A DNA stretch of 27,910 nt from Victivallis vadensis (GTDB lineage: Bacteria > Verrucomicrobiota > Lentisphaeria > Victivallales > GWF2-50-93). The notes under the pieces were generated by a model. That model was given only the letters and a program-made list of their open reading frames with translations, made no database searches and was not told the DNA's origin. Shown here piece after piece: positions 1 through 8,054 of this stretch (position 1 is its first letter; each line of letters begins with the position of its first letter). The position numbers and the translations under genes were made by a program. The stretch is from the NCBI GenBank assembly GCA_020718525.1, contig DYRX01000018.1, positions 1 to 27,910 on the forward strand, read 5' to 3'.

Positions 1-409
1 ATTTTTTATAATTTTCGTAATCGTAGTCGCTATCGCTATCAGCGGAGCGGTAAGCTATAAATTTGTAAACCCGATTACGATAGCGATTACGACAACGATA
101 GCGAGTCATGGAATGCAGTCGGTTAAATTTAGAGAGCCGACAGGATGTCGGCGTTCCATCCCTAATCCCTTTGCACTTTGCAATTTGCATTCCGTCTGAT
201 TTTCTTCCGTTCAATATTGAAATTCAGTATTCTGACCGTAAACCGTTAAACTGTAAACCGGAAACGTTTTTCGCGTATTCCGCGTGTTTTGTAGTTGAAA
301 TCCCAGAATAATTCCCTTGAATATCCGCCTCGACTAACTACATTCATATGAGTGTCATGTTCCTTTTCGTTAGATCTCCGAATTAACAATCTATTCTTGG
401 AGGCATCTT
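1..409. other. Intergenic region upstream of the GH94 gene
   Basis: No convincing gene lies here. An open frame at 108-311 has no ribosome binding site, no recognisable domain and a low-complexity look, so I leave it out. The first 100 bases carry inverted arms of a hexamer repeat. The last bases carry the GH94 ribosome binding site (GGAGG at 399-403). I could not pick a convincing -35/-10 pair. Confidence 0.6.
17..102. repeat. Inverted arms of a degenerate hexamer repeat
   Basis: The left arm at 17-40 reads as four hexamers, GTAATC, GTAGTC, GCTATC, GCTATC. The right arm at 73-102 reads GATTAC, GATAGC, GATTAC, GACAAC, GATAGC, whose reverse complement follows the same pattern. The two arms can pair across a 32-base AT-rich spacer. 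This is seen directly in the sequence. Its role is unknown; a degraded repeat element or a replication-slippage product are both possible. Confidence 0.55.
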
Positions 410-2821
410 ATGTCGCTCAGCGGAAAATATGGCCATTTTGATCTGGAAAACAGGGAGTATGTCATCTCGAGACCGGACACACCTCGCCCCTGGTACAACT
501 ATCTGATGAACAATGAATATGTCGCAATGATCTCAAATACAGGCGGCGGAGTTTCATATTACAGAGATCCGCGCATCTACAGAGTTCTCCGCTACAGGTA
601 CCAGAACGTTCCGTACGACCGCCCTGGAAGATATGTATATATCAGGGACGACGAAGATTCCTCCTATTGGTCTGCAACTTGGGCGCCAAGCTGGACAAGC
701 GGTGGAGAATACAGTTGTAGAGTCGGAACTAATTACCAGATAATAACTTATAAATACAACGGAATTCAGACTCAGATCCGCTATTTTGTTCCGCAGGACT
801 TGCCGCTGGAGATATGGGACATGAGAATTTCAAATGTTTCAGACAGGTTCAGGCGGATAAGAAGCTTCAGCTATGCCGAATTCGCATTCTGGGGAGCCAT
901 GCGCGATCTGATGAACATTGACAATTGCCCGAATGTCTCCAGACAGAAATGGGATGCGGAAAATCAGGCGCTCCTCCATTACAGCTACAACGACATCGGC
1001 ACTGGACTCAACGACATGCACTTCGTGATGAACTACGCCTTCCATGTCTCGAACAGGCCCGTTTCCGGATACGGAGGAGACAGAGATCTCTTCATCGGCT
1101 CATACCGGGACGAGCGCAATCCCATCTGCGTGGAGCGCGGATCAAGCTCCAACTACTGCGAAAACGGGGGCTACCCGATCGGCTCCCTTGAACATAGTTT
1201 CGAACTAGAACCCGGAGAAAGCGCAAGAGTCGTCTATCAGACAGGCTACGCCAAGGACGAGGCCGACTACAGGAACAAGGCGAAGAAATACATTGACGAG
1301 CGGGAAATTGACGGCGCTTTCGAAAATATAAGAACGATTTGGAAGACTCGGCTTGACGCATTCAGGGCTGAGACTCCCTCCAGGGAATTCGATGCCGTCG
1401 TAAACTCCTTTGTCCAGTATCAGGCGGCGACCACACTAGTCCTGTCCCGCTCCATTTCATCATATGAGTGGGGCATAGGAAGGGCGATTGGATTCAGAGA
1501 CAGCTGTCAGGATCAGCTCGGGATGATGCACTCGATGCCCGAAGAATCCAGAAAGTTCCTGCGCATTCTCGCTGAGGGACTTGCGACGGACGGATCTGCA
1601 AGCCACAATTTCAATCCGTTCACAGGACAATACGGCTCGACCGGATTTTACGACGACCACAACTGGCTCGCCCTCTCGGCTACAGCGTTCATAAAAGAGA
1701 CGGGAGATCTTGATTTCGCCCGTGAAATCATGGGCTTCCGAGGATCCGAAAAGAAGAGCAGCATGCTCGAGCACCTTTTAGCGGCTCAGGACTATGCCTG
1801 GAAGCACAGAGGAGTCAACGGACTCATGCAGACCGGGCATGCCGACTGGAACGACTCGCTGAATCCGGAGGACAAAAAGTGCGAATCCGTATTTACGAGC
1901 CTTCTCTACTGCGCCTCGACCATCGCGCTGATCGAGCTTCTCGACAAGCTGGGCGAAAAGAAGCAGTCCCAGAAACTGTCACGAAGACTCAAGACAATAT
2001 CGGCGGCGATCGAGGGGAGCGCCTGGGATGGAAATTGGTATAAAAGAATGCTCAGGAAAGACGGATCAGCGCTTGGCTCGGCATCCTCGCCCCAGGATGA
2101 GGCGAGCATCTTTCTCGAGCCGCAGGCTTGGGCTGTCATTTCCGGAATCAGGCAGTCGGAGCGTGGCAAGGCCCTTCTTGACATCGTCGAGAAAAAGCTT
2201 GGAACCGAATATGGACACAAGGTCATGGACATCCCCTTCTCACGATTCGAGCCGGAACTGGGCTCGGTTGGCATTTATCCACCGGGAATCAAGGAAAATG
2301 GCTCGGTTTTCAATCACGCATCATCCTGGATGATCTATGCGGAAGCTCTGTTGGGACGCGGAGGGAAAGCCTTCGAATATTTCATGCGGATGTCTCAGAC
2401 GACAAAAAACGAGATCGCGGACACGCATGAAGTCGAACCCTATGTAGCATGCCAGTTCATTTCACAAAAGCCTTATCACATAGTCGGGCGCGGACGCAAT
2501 CCATGGCTGACCGGAACAGCCTCCTGGATGGCGGTCTCCGCAATGCAGGGAATACTGGGGATAAGGCCCTCGTATGATGGACTGCTCATTTCTCCCTCGA
2601 TTCCTGGCTCATGGACCTCCTTCAAAGTCATAAGACGCTTTCGTGGAACGGAATACAAGATTCAATTCCTTAATCCGGACGGATTCGAAAGTGGAATAAA
2701 ATCCATAAAAGTCGCCGGAAGGGAGATTCCAGGAAATCTAATCCCGCATTCGCCATCGGACAGTGGTGCAACGATTGATGTCGAAGTCCTGATGGGCTCC
2801 GGTGCGGCGCTTTTATCCTGA
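410..2821 (+). CDS. GH94 family glycoside phosphorylase (cellobiose/chitobiose phosphorylase-like)
   Basis: The 803-residue product matches the length and layout of GH94 enzymes: an N-terminal beta-sandwich, a helical linker near residues 290-330, an (alpha/alpha)6 barrel from about 340 to 720 and a C-terminal beta-sheet tail. GH94 enzymes split a beta-glucoside with phosphate to give a sugar-1-phosphate. Two family signatures are visible: GFRDSCQDQLGMMH near residue 363, and HADWNDSLNP with the DWND motif at 479-482, which should carry the general-acid aspartate. No signal peptide is visible, so it is probably cytoplasmic. The start is set by GGAGG six bases upstream. It stands alone on the plus strand, with an AraC-type gene convergent to it. 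The substrate cannot be read from sequence; cellobiose, chitobiose, laminaribiose and cellobionate are all possible within the family. Confidence 0.9.
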   Translation: MSLSGKYGHFDLENREYVISRPDTPRPWYNYLMNNEYVAMISNTGGGVSYYRDPRIYRVLRYRYQNVPYDRPGRYVYIRDDEDSSYWSATWAPSWTSGGEYSCRVGTNYQIITYKYNGIQTQIRYFVPQDLPLEIWDMRISNVSDRFRRIRSFSYAEFAFWGAMRDLMNIDNCPNVSRQKWDAENQALLHYSYNDIGTGLNDMHFVMNYAFHVSNRPVSGYGGDRDLFIGSYRDERNPICVERGSSSNYCENGGYPIGSLEHSFELEPGESARVVYQTGYAKDEADYRNKAKKYIDEREIDGAFENIRTIWKTRLDAFRAETPSREFDAVVNSFVQYQAATTLVLSRSISSYEWGIGRAIGFRDSCQDQLGMMHSMPEESRKFLRILAEGLATDGSASHNFNPFTGQYGSTGFYDDHNWLALSATAFIKETGDLDFAREIMGFRGSEKKSSMLEHLLAAQDYAWKHRGVNGLMQTGHADWNDSLNPEDKKCESVFTSLLYCASTIALIELLDKLGEKKQSQKLSRRLKTISAAIEGSAWDGNWYKRMLRKDGSALGSASSPQDEASIFLEPQAWAVISGIRQSERGKALLDIVEKKLGTEYGHKVMDIPFSRFEPELGSVGIYPPGIKENGSVFNHASSWMIYAEALLGRGGKAFEYFMRMSQTTKNEIADTHEVEPYVACQFISQKPYHIVGRGRNPWLTGTASWMAVSAMQGILGIRPSYDGLLISPSIPGSWTSFKVIRRFRGTEYKIQFLNPDGFESGIKSIKVAGREIPGNLIPHSPSDSGATIDVEVLMGSGAALLS

Positions 2822-2869
2822 CGGAAACGCCGAGACCCTGTCGGATCTCTTCCGGATACCGAGCTAGAT

Positions 2870-2909
2870 GTAAAGATTCGCTGAACGACGTAGTTCAGTG
2901 AATATTTAC
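2870..2909 (+). repeat. Dispersed 40-bp palindrome, copy A
   Basis: This is an imperfect inverted repeat with 17-base arms (GTAAAGATTCGCTGAAC and the matching GTTCAGTGAATATTTAC) around a six-base centre. It lies 49 bases after the GH94 stop, in a convergent gene gap. Copies B (5235-5274, opposite orientation, 38 of 40 bases identical) and C (9121-9153) share it. No T-run follows, so it is not a classical intrinsic terminator. Confidence 0.8.
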
Positions 2910-3008
2910 CCAGGTTCCTTTGAAACTGCTCTTGGTCTTCACGCTTCGACGTGTTCTTTCTGGCAGTTTAAATTTGAAGAACTATTGCTGTGCCTGCCTC
3001 TTCAGACA

Positions 3009-3818
3009 TTACGGCATCTTCCTCGAGAGCGATCTGCGAAATTCGCGCGGTGATCTGCCCGCGATGCGCTTGAAGGTTTTGGAAAGATGAAATTCATCGC
3101 TGAAGCCGCATTCCTGCGCGATCAGAGACAGCTTTGCATCCGAGCATGAGAGGAGCGCCTGCGCCTTCTCAATGCGTCTGCGCATGGCGTACTGGAGCGG
3201 GGAGACGCGGAAGGTCTTCTTGAAAAGCACCGAGAAATATGTCTTCTCGTATCCTGCCAGAGCCGAAAGCCTCTCCAGGCTGAGCTTTTCCGAACTGCTT
3301 CTGTCCATGCATTCCATAACTGGCTTGAATCTCTCCAGGAGTGCCAGCTCCTTTGGCTCTCTTCCGCTCAATTCCTCCGGGATGAAGAATGAGACCAGCT
3401 CCAAAAGGATGCCCTGCGCCCGCAGGCTTGCCTGATTTCCGCTTTTACCGAGAAGCTCCAGCAGTTCAAGAAATCTTTTTATCAATGGAAGTCCTTCTGT
3501 CTCAACATGAACTGCTGTGAAGGCCTTTGCGGCGAAGATATCCGTATCTCCATGCAGTAGGAGCGTGAAGTGCAACCAAAGTATCTTGCAGGAGCGCCGG
3601 CATCTGAATCTCATGCCTGCGGCGGGAGGAACTAGAAAGAGCCTGCCGGGAAGCATTTCGAAATGCCTGCCTCCGTGCCATATCTCGGCGCTACCTTCCG
3701 TGACGCAGTAAAGCCTGGCATGATCCTCATAAAATGTCTGCCCCTTCCAGCTCGTGTCGAGAAAGACGTTCCCATACTCTAGGAAGCTTATCTTCAGCAT
3801 CGCAAGATCCTCTGCCAT
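3009..3818 (-). CDS. AraC family transcriptional regulator
   Basis: The product is 269 residues, usual for AraC regulators with a cupin sensor. Residues 1-150 look like the cupin ligand-binding half (YCVTEGSAEIWHGG, then LPGRLFLVPPAAGMRF). Residues 170-265 hold the double helix-turn-helix: LERLSALAGYEKTYFSVLFKKTF for the first, and LIAQECGFSDEFHLSKTFKR with the SPREFR signature for the second. The start has GAGGAG a few bases upstream. It is divergent from the URO-D-like gene across a very AT-rich gap that contains a 22-bp-spaced direct repeat, so it probably controls that gene and itself. The ligand is unknown. A sugar or its degradation product is a guess from the neighbouring GH94 gene. 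Confidence 0.93.
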   Translation of the reverse strand: MAEDLAMLKISFLEYGNVFLDTSWKGQTFYEDHARLYCVTEGSAEIWHGGRHFEMLPGRLFLVPPAAGMRFRCRRSCKILWLHFTLLLHGDTDIFAAKAFTAVHVETEGLPLIKRFLELLELLGKSGNQASLRAQGILLELVSFFIPEELSGREPKELALLERFKPVMECMDRSSSEKLSLERLSALAGYEKTYFSVLFKKTFRVSPLQYAMRRRIEKAQALLSCSDAKLSLIAQECGFSDEFHLSKTFKRIAGRSPREFRRSLSRKMP

Positions 3819-3836
3819 TCTCGTCTCCTCTTATTT

Positions 3837-3876
3837 GTTATATACAAAGAATATACATGTTATACACAAAATATTC
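3837..3876. promoter_or_regulatory. Candidate AraC-type operator (two direct half-sites)
   Basis: Two direct repeats, GTTATATACAAAGAATAT at 3837-3854 and GTTATACACAAAATATTC at 3859-3876, start 22 bases apart. Direct half-sites about two helical turns apart are typical of AraC-family operators. They lie 19 bases upstream of the araC-type start and about 75 bases before the URO-D-like start. The repeat is seen; its function is inferred. Confidence 0.5.
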
Positions 3877-3950
3877 CATTTTATATCACATATATTACAT
3901 TATTTTATGCATCTAACGGGAGAGACAATCAAAGTTGAAAGGAAATGGAA

Positions 3951-5189
3951 ATGTTGAAAAATTCTGAGAAGGCTATTTTGAGAGGGCTTGCGGAGCAGTA
4001 TGCCGAGGCGGCGGCATCCCCGGTGAACGATGAAAAAAGGCGGCTTTGGAAAAAGTTGAACGCAGTTGATGCAGAGCGCCCGATGGTCATGATAGACCAG
4101 GTCTGCTGGGGCGAACTTGAGAGAAGTCCGGAACTGGAGCTGAAATGCGAGGAGGAAACTTTGCGGGGCTTCGAGCAGGTACTCAGGAGAAAGCTCTACC
4201 AGTGGCGCCATTTCCCGGTTGACTCGGTTATGGAACCATGCTTGGAAATACAATATGCCGTCCGGAACAGCGGATTCGGCATCAACGCCCACTGCGAGAC
4301 ACTGGCAACCGACGAGCGCAATAATATCGTCAGTCAGAAATATGACAAACAGCTTCAAACGGATTCGGACCTGGAAAAAATCAGGACTCCGCTAATCGAG
4401 CATGACAAGGAGGAAACCGATAGGAAACTTTCTTTGGCAAATGAAATTTTTGACGGGATACTCGAAGTCCGCGCGAACGGCTCGACCCCATATCTGTCAG
4501 TCTGGGATTTCATTTCTGTGATAATGCCAGTGGAGGATGTCCTCTTCGCTCTTGTAGATCGCCCCGACTTCATGCACGAGGCGGCAAGGCGGATAAGCGA
4601 GGGCTATCTTGCAATCCTAGATCAGCTCGAGGCTCAGGCGCTACTCCCTCGTTCGCAGAGCCTTATTCATTGCACTGGCGCATACACTGACGAGCTTCCG
4701 GCTCCCGGCTACAATCCTGCAAAGCCAAGATGCAAAGACATTTGGATGTTCGGACTGGCGCAGATGTTCTCGACAGTCTCTCCGGAAATGTTCGAGGAGT
4801 TCGAGGTGAAATATTCCTCCCCGATCTGTGCGCGCTTCGGACTGGTTTACTACGGGTGCTGTGACCCGCTCGATGGAAAGATGGCTCAGGTTAGAAAAAT
4901 TCCGAATGTCCGCAAGGTTTCAATGAGTCCCTGGGCAAATCAGGAGCGCGGCGCGGCTGAAATAGGAAAAGACTACGTATTCTCCTCAAAGCCGAATCCT
5001 GCGAATCTCGCAATGCAGAGATTCGACGGGAAGCTCGTCCGCAACGAATTGCAGTCCATAAAGGACGCATGCGATAGAAACGGCTGTTCCCTAGAGTTCA
5101 TTCTCAAGGACATCAGCACGGTCAAACACGATCCGTCCCGCCTCGACAAATGGGCTGAAATCGCGATGGAAGTCGCATCTGCCTGCTGA
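3951..5189 (+). CDS. Uroporphyrinogen decarboxylase-like (URO-D fold) protein
   Basis: The product (412 residues from this start) belongs to the divergent URO-D-like proteins that are abundant in Lentisphaerota and related phyla. These use the same (beta/alpha)8 fold as HemE and corrinoid methyltransferases but are probably not haem enzymes. Supporting segments are RPMVMIDQVCWGE near the N terminus, FALVDRPDFMHEAARR in the middle and the C-terminal strand with SLEFILKDISTVKHDPSRL. An LIHCTG segment and a later YGCCDPLDG segment offer His and Cys ligands, but not the exact His-X-Cys spacing I recall for MtaA/MtbA. An ATG at 3945 is also in frame, but AAAGGA at 3938-3943 is well placed only for 3951. 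It is divergent from the AraC gene. The reaction is unknown; cobamide-dependent methyl transfer or a demethylation step is possible. Confidence 0.8.
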   Translation: MLKNSEKAILRGLAEQYAEAAASPVNDEKRRLWKKLNAVDAERPMVMIDQVCWGELERSPELELKCEEETLRGFEQVLRRKLYQWRHFPVDSVMEPCLEIQYAVRNSGFGINAHCETLATDERNNIVSQKYDKQLQTDSDLEKIRTPLIEHDKEETDRKLSLANEIFDGILEVRANGSTPYLSVWDFISVIMPVEDVLFALVDRPDFMHEAARRISEGYLAILDQLEAQALLPRSQSLIHCTGAYTDELPAPGYNPAKPRCKDIWMFGLAQMFSTVSPEMFEEFEVKYSSPICARFGLVYYGCCDPLDGKMAQVRKIPNVRKVSMSPWANQERGAAEIGKDYVFSSKPNPANLAMQRFDGKLVRNELQSIKDACDRNGCSLEFILKDISTVKHDPSRLDKWAEIAMEVASAC

Positions 5190-5234
5190 AAAAGCGATGC
5201 CGTCTCGTGCAAAAAGCGTGGGAGCAGGACAAGC

Positions 5235-5274
5235 GTAAATATTCACTGAACTACGTTGTCCAGCGAATCTTTAC
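5235..5274 (-). repeat. Dispersed 40-bp palindrome, copy B
   Basis: It matches the reverse complement of copy A (2870-2909) at 38 of 40 positions, by direct reading. It lies 45 bases after the stop of the URO-D-like gene and can fold into a long stem with a small loop. Confidence 0.8.
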
Positions 5275-5423
5275 ATAGCACGGATTCAATAGACGGATCT
5301 AGTTTGCAGAAAAACATATTTGGTTTTCTTAAGTTTTGTGCTTGATTATTCGACTTGGAGAAAAAGCACTTCGGTGTTCTCTGCCTTCATCAGCACCAGA
5401 AATCAATTTTACAGGAGCGTGAC

Positions 5424-6203
5424 ATGAGCGAGCTGGATCTGAAAGTTTTTGATTCACATTTTCACGGTTATGGCATTTCTGGAAAGGGTGAAGACTGGAC
5501 CCCGAAAATCCGTGAAATCCTAGAGGGAGGCGAGATTTGCGGAATGCTTTGCTGTACCGATTTGAGATGCCGCCACGAGGACTTCGAGGAGACAAACAAA
5601 ACCCTGCTTGAGCTCGCTAAGGAAAAGGGACGGAAAATCCTCCCCCTTGCGGCGATGCTTCATCCCGACAAAAATGCGAGCTGGCGACGTCACGCCGAAA
5701 AATGGTTCGACAATCATGCAGAGCTCTCCGCAATTAAGATGAAGCCAGAAATCGGAGGCATCCCTGTCCATCCTGACTATATGGATCCCGTCTTTGAATT
5801 TGCCAACGAAAGAGACATTCCAATTGTGACCCACACACAGCCGGAGCGGGCCTATTCCGCTATCAATTACATCGAATCCCTGAAGAAGTTCAGAAAGACA
5901 AAGCTTGTGCTCTACCATGCGTCTCTAAACGAGGAGGCGGCATACTTGGCGGCGAGCTTCCCAAATGTCTATGTCGAGCCAAGCTGGCTAGCTTTCAATC
6001 CAAACTTCTTCCATATGATCGGGAATTTTGGAGCATACTCCAAAATGCTCGCCGGAACTGACGGCCCAGGATGGTTTGCAGGATTCAAAGGATCTCCCTA
6101 CGAAGACCTTGTCTCCAGGGCAAAGGAGCTTATACGCCCCGGAAATGAGCAGGCAATTACAGATTTTTGCAGAAACAACGCCTTGAGACTGCTCAACATT
6201 TAG
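5424..6203 (+). CDS. Amidohydrolase 2 family metal-dependent hydrolase
   Basis: The product is 259 residues with the TIM-barrel pattern of the amidohydrolase 2 family (PF04909 type). The metal-site residues can be followed: DSHFH at 10-14 (HxH), IKMKPEIGG after strand 4, His137 in VTHTQPE, His165 in LYHASLNEE and Asp213 in LAGTDGPG. Such enzymes hydrolyse or decarboxylate small cyclic or acidic substrates. In sugar loci they often act on lactones. The frame extends upstream to 5355, but AGGAG at 5413-5417 supports the ATG at 5424, and the upstream residues do not look like the family. It may share a regulatory unit with the URO-D-like gene, although a 234-base gap with repeat B separates them. 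The substrate is unknown. Confidence 0.87.
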   Translation: MSELDLKVFDSHFHGYGISGKGEDWTPKIREILEGGEICGMLCCTDLRCRHEDFEETNKTLLELAKEKGRKILPLAAMLHPDKNASWRRHAEKWFDNHAELSAIKMKPEIGGIPVHPDYMDPVFEFANERDIPIVTHTQPERAYSAINYIESLKKFRKTKLVLYHASLNEEAAYLAASFPNVYVEPSWLAFNPNFFHMIGNFGAYSKMLAGTDGPGWFAGFKGSPYEDLVSRAKELIRPGNEQAITDFCRNNALRLLNI

Positions 6204-6242
6204 CAGGAGAAGGTTTAGAGAATATCGCCGGAAGTCGTTCTG

Positions 6243-6265
6243 TGCCACTTTAGGTGAAAGTGGCA
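6243..6265. terminator. Hairpin after the amidohydrolase gene
   Basis: TGCCACTTT (6243-6251) and AAAGTGGCA (6257-6265) form a perfect nine-base stem with a five-base loop, 40 bases after the amidohydrolase stop. There is no T-run on either side. It may end transcription weakly or protect the 3' end. The same GTGCCACTTT string recurs at 9063, next to the second copy of the 48-bp repeat. Confidence 0.4.
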
Positions 6266-6284
6266 TACATGCCAGAAGTGTATC

Positions 6285-6332
6285 TTCATTTTAAGATGTC
6301 AAATCGGATAATGGGCAGGAATCAAATCTTGT
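6285..6332 (+). repeat. Dispersed 48-bp repeat, copy 1
   Basis: Forty-two of 48 positions match 9071-9118 in the same orientation. The conserved core is ATGTCAAATCGGATAA, followed by GAATCAAAT. Both copies have GTGCCACTT a short distance upstream. Both lie in gene-free sequence. Confidence 0.7.
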
Positions 6333-6440
6333 GATTGCCTGATTATAAGGAAGATACGGTTAAATTTCGCAATTTTTAACAAAGTTGCGGATTCAGATGT
6401 CGGAATCTAGAGGCGGCCGGGAATAAGGACGGCAGACCGC

Positions 6441-6881
6441 TCAGGGGCGCCCGTCAAGCCATTCCTTGACTTTTGATTCAATCTCGTCTCTTACTTTTCT
6501 GAATTCCTCCAGCTTTTCTTCCTCGGAGCCTCTAAATTCGGCAGGATCGGGCAATGGCCAGTAGAAGCGGTTGCCTTCTCCCAGTCCGGGCCAGATTCTT
6601 GGACAGCTCATTTTGGCTTTTTCGCATACGACGATCAGGTAGAAAATGCATTCTTTTCCGAGGTATGTCTCTATGGGCTTCGGCTTCTGTCCAGATATGT
6701 CTATGCCGCGCTCTTTCATTACCGCAACAGCCATGGGATGCACTGCCTCGGCAGGCTCCATCCCGGCGCTGAGAGCTTCAAATGAGCCGCCGCCAATCTC
6801 TCTCATAAAGCCTTCAGCCATCTGACTTCGGCAACTGTTCCCTGTGCATAGAAACAAAACCTTTTTCTGACTCTTTTCCAT
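6441..6881 (-). CDS. arsC: Thioredoxin-type arsenate reductase (low-molecular-weight phosphatase fold)
   Basis: The 146-residue product has the LMW-phosphatase P-loop CTGNSCRSQMAEG at 12-24: nucleophile Cys12 and Arg18 in CX5R, with a second Cys17 as in arsenate reductases. Cys86 and Cys93 (VVCEKAKMSCP) have the seven-residue spacing of the redox pair that relays the disulfide in thioredoxin-coupled ArsC. Asp112 in the PDPAEF segment is the likely general acid. These features favour arsenate reduction to arsenite over tyrosine phosphatase activity. CAGGAG lies just upstream of the start. No arsR, arsB or acr3 is next to it, so it stands alone here. It could also be an ArsC-like phosphatase with another substrate. 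Confidence 0.88.
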   Translation of the reverse strand: MEKSQKKVLFLCTGNSCRSQMAEGFMREIGGGSFEALSAGMEPAEAVHPMAVAVMKERGIDISGQKPKPIETYLGKECIFYLIVVCEKAKMSCPRIWPGLGEGNRFYWPLPDPAEFRGSEEEKLEEFRKVRDEIESKVKEWLDGRP

Positions 6882-7231
6882 GTCTGTCTCCTGTGTTGAA
6901 CAAGAATTTTGATCTTTTCATCTGCAGGTCTTTGGCGCGTCAAGCGCATCAAAGCACACCTGCCCAAGTTCTCCACCATACAGCGCGATTGCTAGGATCA
7001 GGTTCAAAGAGGATTAAATAAAGGTGCAGAACGAGGGATTGCATCCCCTTTTTGTGCGGCTCTGCGCCCAATGCTTCTAAAATATCCAAAGCATTTCTTG
7101 AATTAATGTCTTGAATTAGTTTAAGATGCGGGCTATTTTCGGAGTTTCGCGGCTTTGGCGTACGCCGTGCGTTTCGCCGCATTGTCCCTGGGCTATGCCA
7201 ATGTGCACACAATTCATTTGAAGGACAGAAA
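6882..7231. other. Intergenic region between arsC and the olsB-like gene
   Basis: This 350-base gap separates divergent genes. It holds the arsC leader and a candidate promoter for the olsB-like gene at 7111-7139. A minus-strand open frame at 6949-7212 (87 residues) has no ribosome binding site or recognisable domain. It may be a remnant, but I do not call it a gene. Confidence 0.5.
7111..7139 (+). promoter_or_regulatory. Candidate sigma70-type promoter for the olsB-olsA pair
   Basis: TTGAAT (7111-7116) and TATTTT (7134-7139) are separated by 17 bases. The predicted transcript would start near 7146 and leave a leader of about 85 bases before the GTG start at 7232. Matches to consensus are moderate. 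Confidence 0.35.
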
Positions 7232-8050
7232 GTGATATTCAGGAATCTGGATTCTAAAATAATCTGCCCGTCGGTGCTTTTTGAAACCGATCAATTCGTC
7301 ATCAAGCTGGCTGAAAACGAGGCTGAGATAGAAAAGGCGCAACGCCTGCGCTATCAGGTTTTCAACATCGAGCAGGGCAAAGGACTTGAAAATGCAAGGT
7401 CAACCGGCATAGACCACGACGAATTCGACGAGTATTGCCTGCACCTTCTCGTGATAGAGAAGACCAGCAACAAAGTCATAGGAACCTACAGGATACATCT
7501 GGGATCGGTCGCCAACTCTGCCAAGGGCTTCTACTCCTCCCGCGAATACTCCATAGAGGGCATTGATCCAATCGCCGAACATCTGGTCGAGCTCGGCAGA
7601 TCCTGCGTCTCCAGGGAATACAGGACGGGCGCCGTCGTCGCTCTCCTCTGGGGAGGCATTGCCGAACTGCTCAACAGAGCCTCCCTCAACATCATGATTG
7701 GCTGTGTCAGCCTCGAGGACAAGAATCCCGCTGTCGCGTGGGCGCTTTATGATCATTTCAAAGAAAAAAACATGATTTCAGACAGGATAATCGCAACTCC
7801 GCGTCCGGAATTCGTCCTTCCGAGACCGCTTCCTGAGGAAATGGAAAAATATTCGCACAATGAAAAAGCTCTCAGACGATGCGTGCCGCCTCTCTTCAAG
7901 GGCTACCTGCGCATAGGGTGCAAGATATGCGGAGAGCCTGCATTCGACAAGGAATTCGGGACATACGACTTTCTGATCATTGTCAACAAGGACAAAGTTC
8001 CCGAGAGATACGCGCGCCATTTCAACACCGCTCCAAACGAATGCGAATGA
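7232..8050 (+). CDS. olsB: OlsB-like N-acyltransferase (GNAT, hemolysin/Acetyltransf_5 type)
   Basis: The 272-residue product fits the OlsB family, which transfers a 3-hydroxyacyl chain from acyl carrier protein to the amino group of ornithine (or glycine, as in GlsB) to make a lyso-aminolipid. Family hallmarks are present in order: RLRYQVFNIEQGKG, then DEFDEYCLHLLVIE with GTYRIH, then VELGRSCVSREYRTG with LLWGGI, and near the end PPLFKGYLRIGCKICGEPA with FGTYDFLIIV. It starts with GTG, with AAGGA six bases upstream. Only four bases separate it from the olsA-like gene, so the two are almost certainly co-transcribed and act in sequence at the inner membrane. A related branch is the PEP-CTERM-associated acyltransferase group, but no exosortase gene is in view. 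Confidence 0.82.
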   Translation: MIFRNLDSKIICPSVLFETDQFVIKLAENEAEIEKAQRLRYQVFNIEQGKGLENARSTGIDHDEFDEYCLHLLVIEKTSNKVIGTYRIHLGSVANSAKGFYSSREYSIEGIDPIAEHLVELGRSCVSREYRTGAVVALLWGGIAELLNRASLNIMIGCVSLEDKNPAVAWALYDHFKEKNMISDRIIATPRPEFVLPRPLPEEMEKYSHNEKALRRCVPPLFKGYLRIGCKICGEPAFDKEFGTYDFLIIVNKDKVPERYARHFNTAPNECE

Positions 8051-8054
8051 CGAG

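Noticed and set aside
108..311. Plus-strand open frame of 67 residues before the GH94 gene
   Set aside because: It has no ribosome binding site, no domain and no codon pattern like its neighbours, and it lies beside repeat arms.
6961..7030. GGTTCAAA string resembling a tRNA T-loop
   Set aside because: No matching acceptor, D-arm or anticodon stem can be folded around it.
6949..7212. Minus-strand open frame of 87 residues between arsC and olsB
   Set aside because: No family, no ribosome binding site, and it covers the likely olsB promoter. A gene remnant is possible but cannot be shown.
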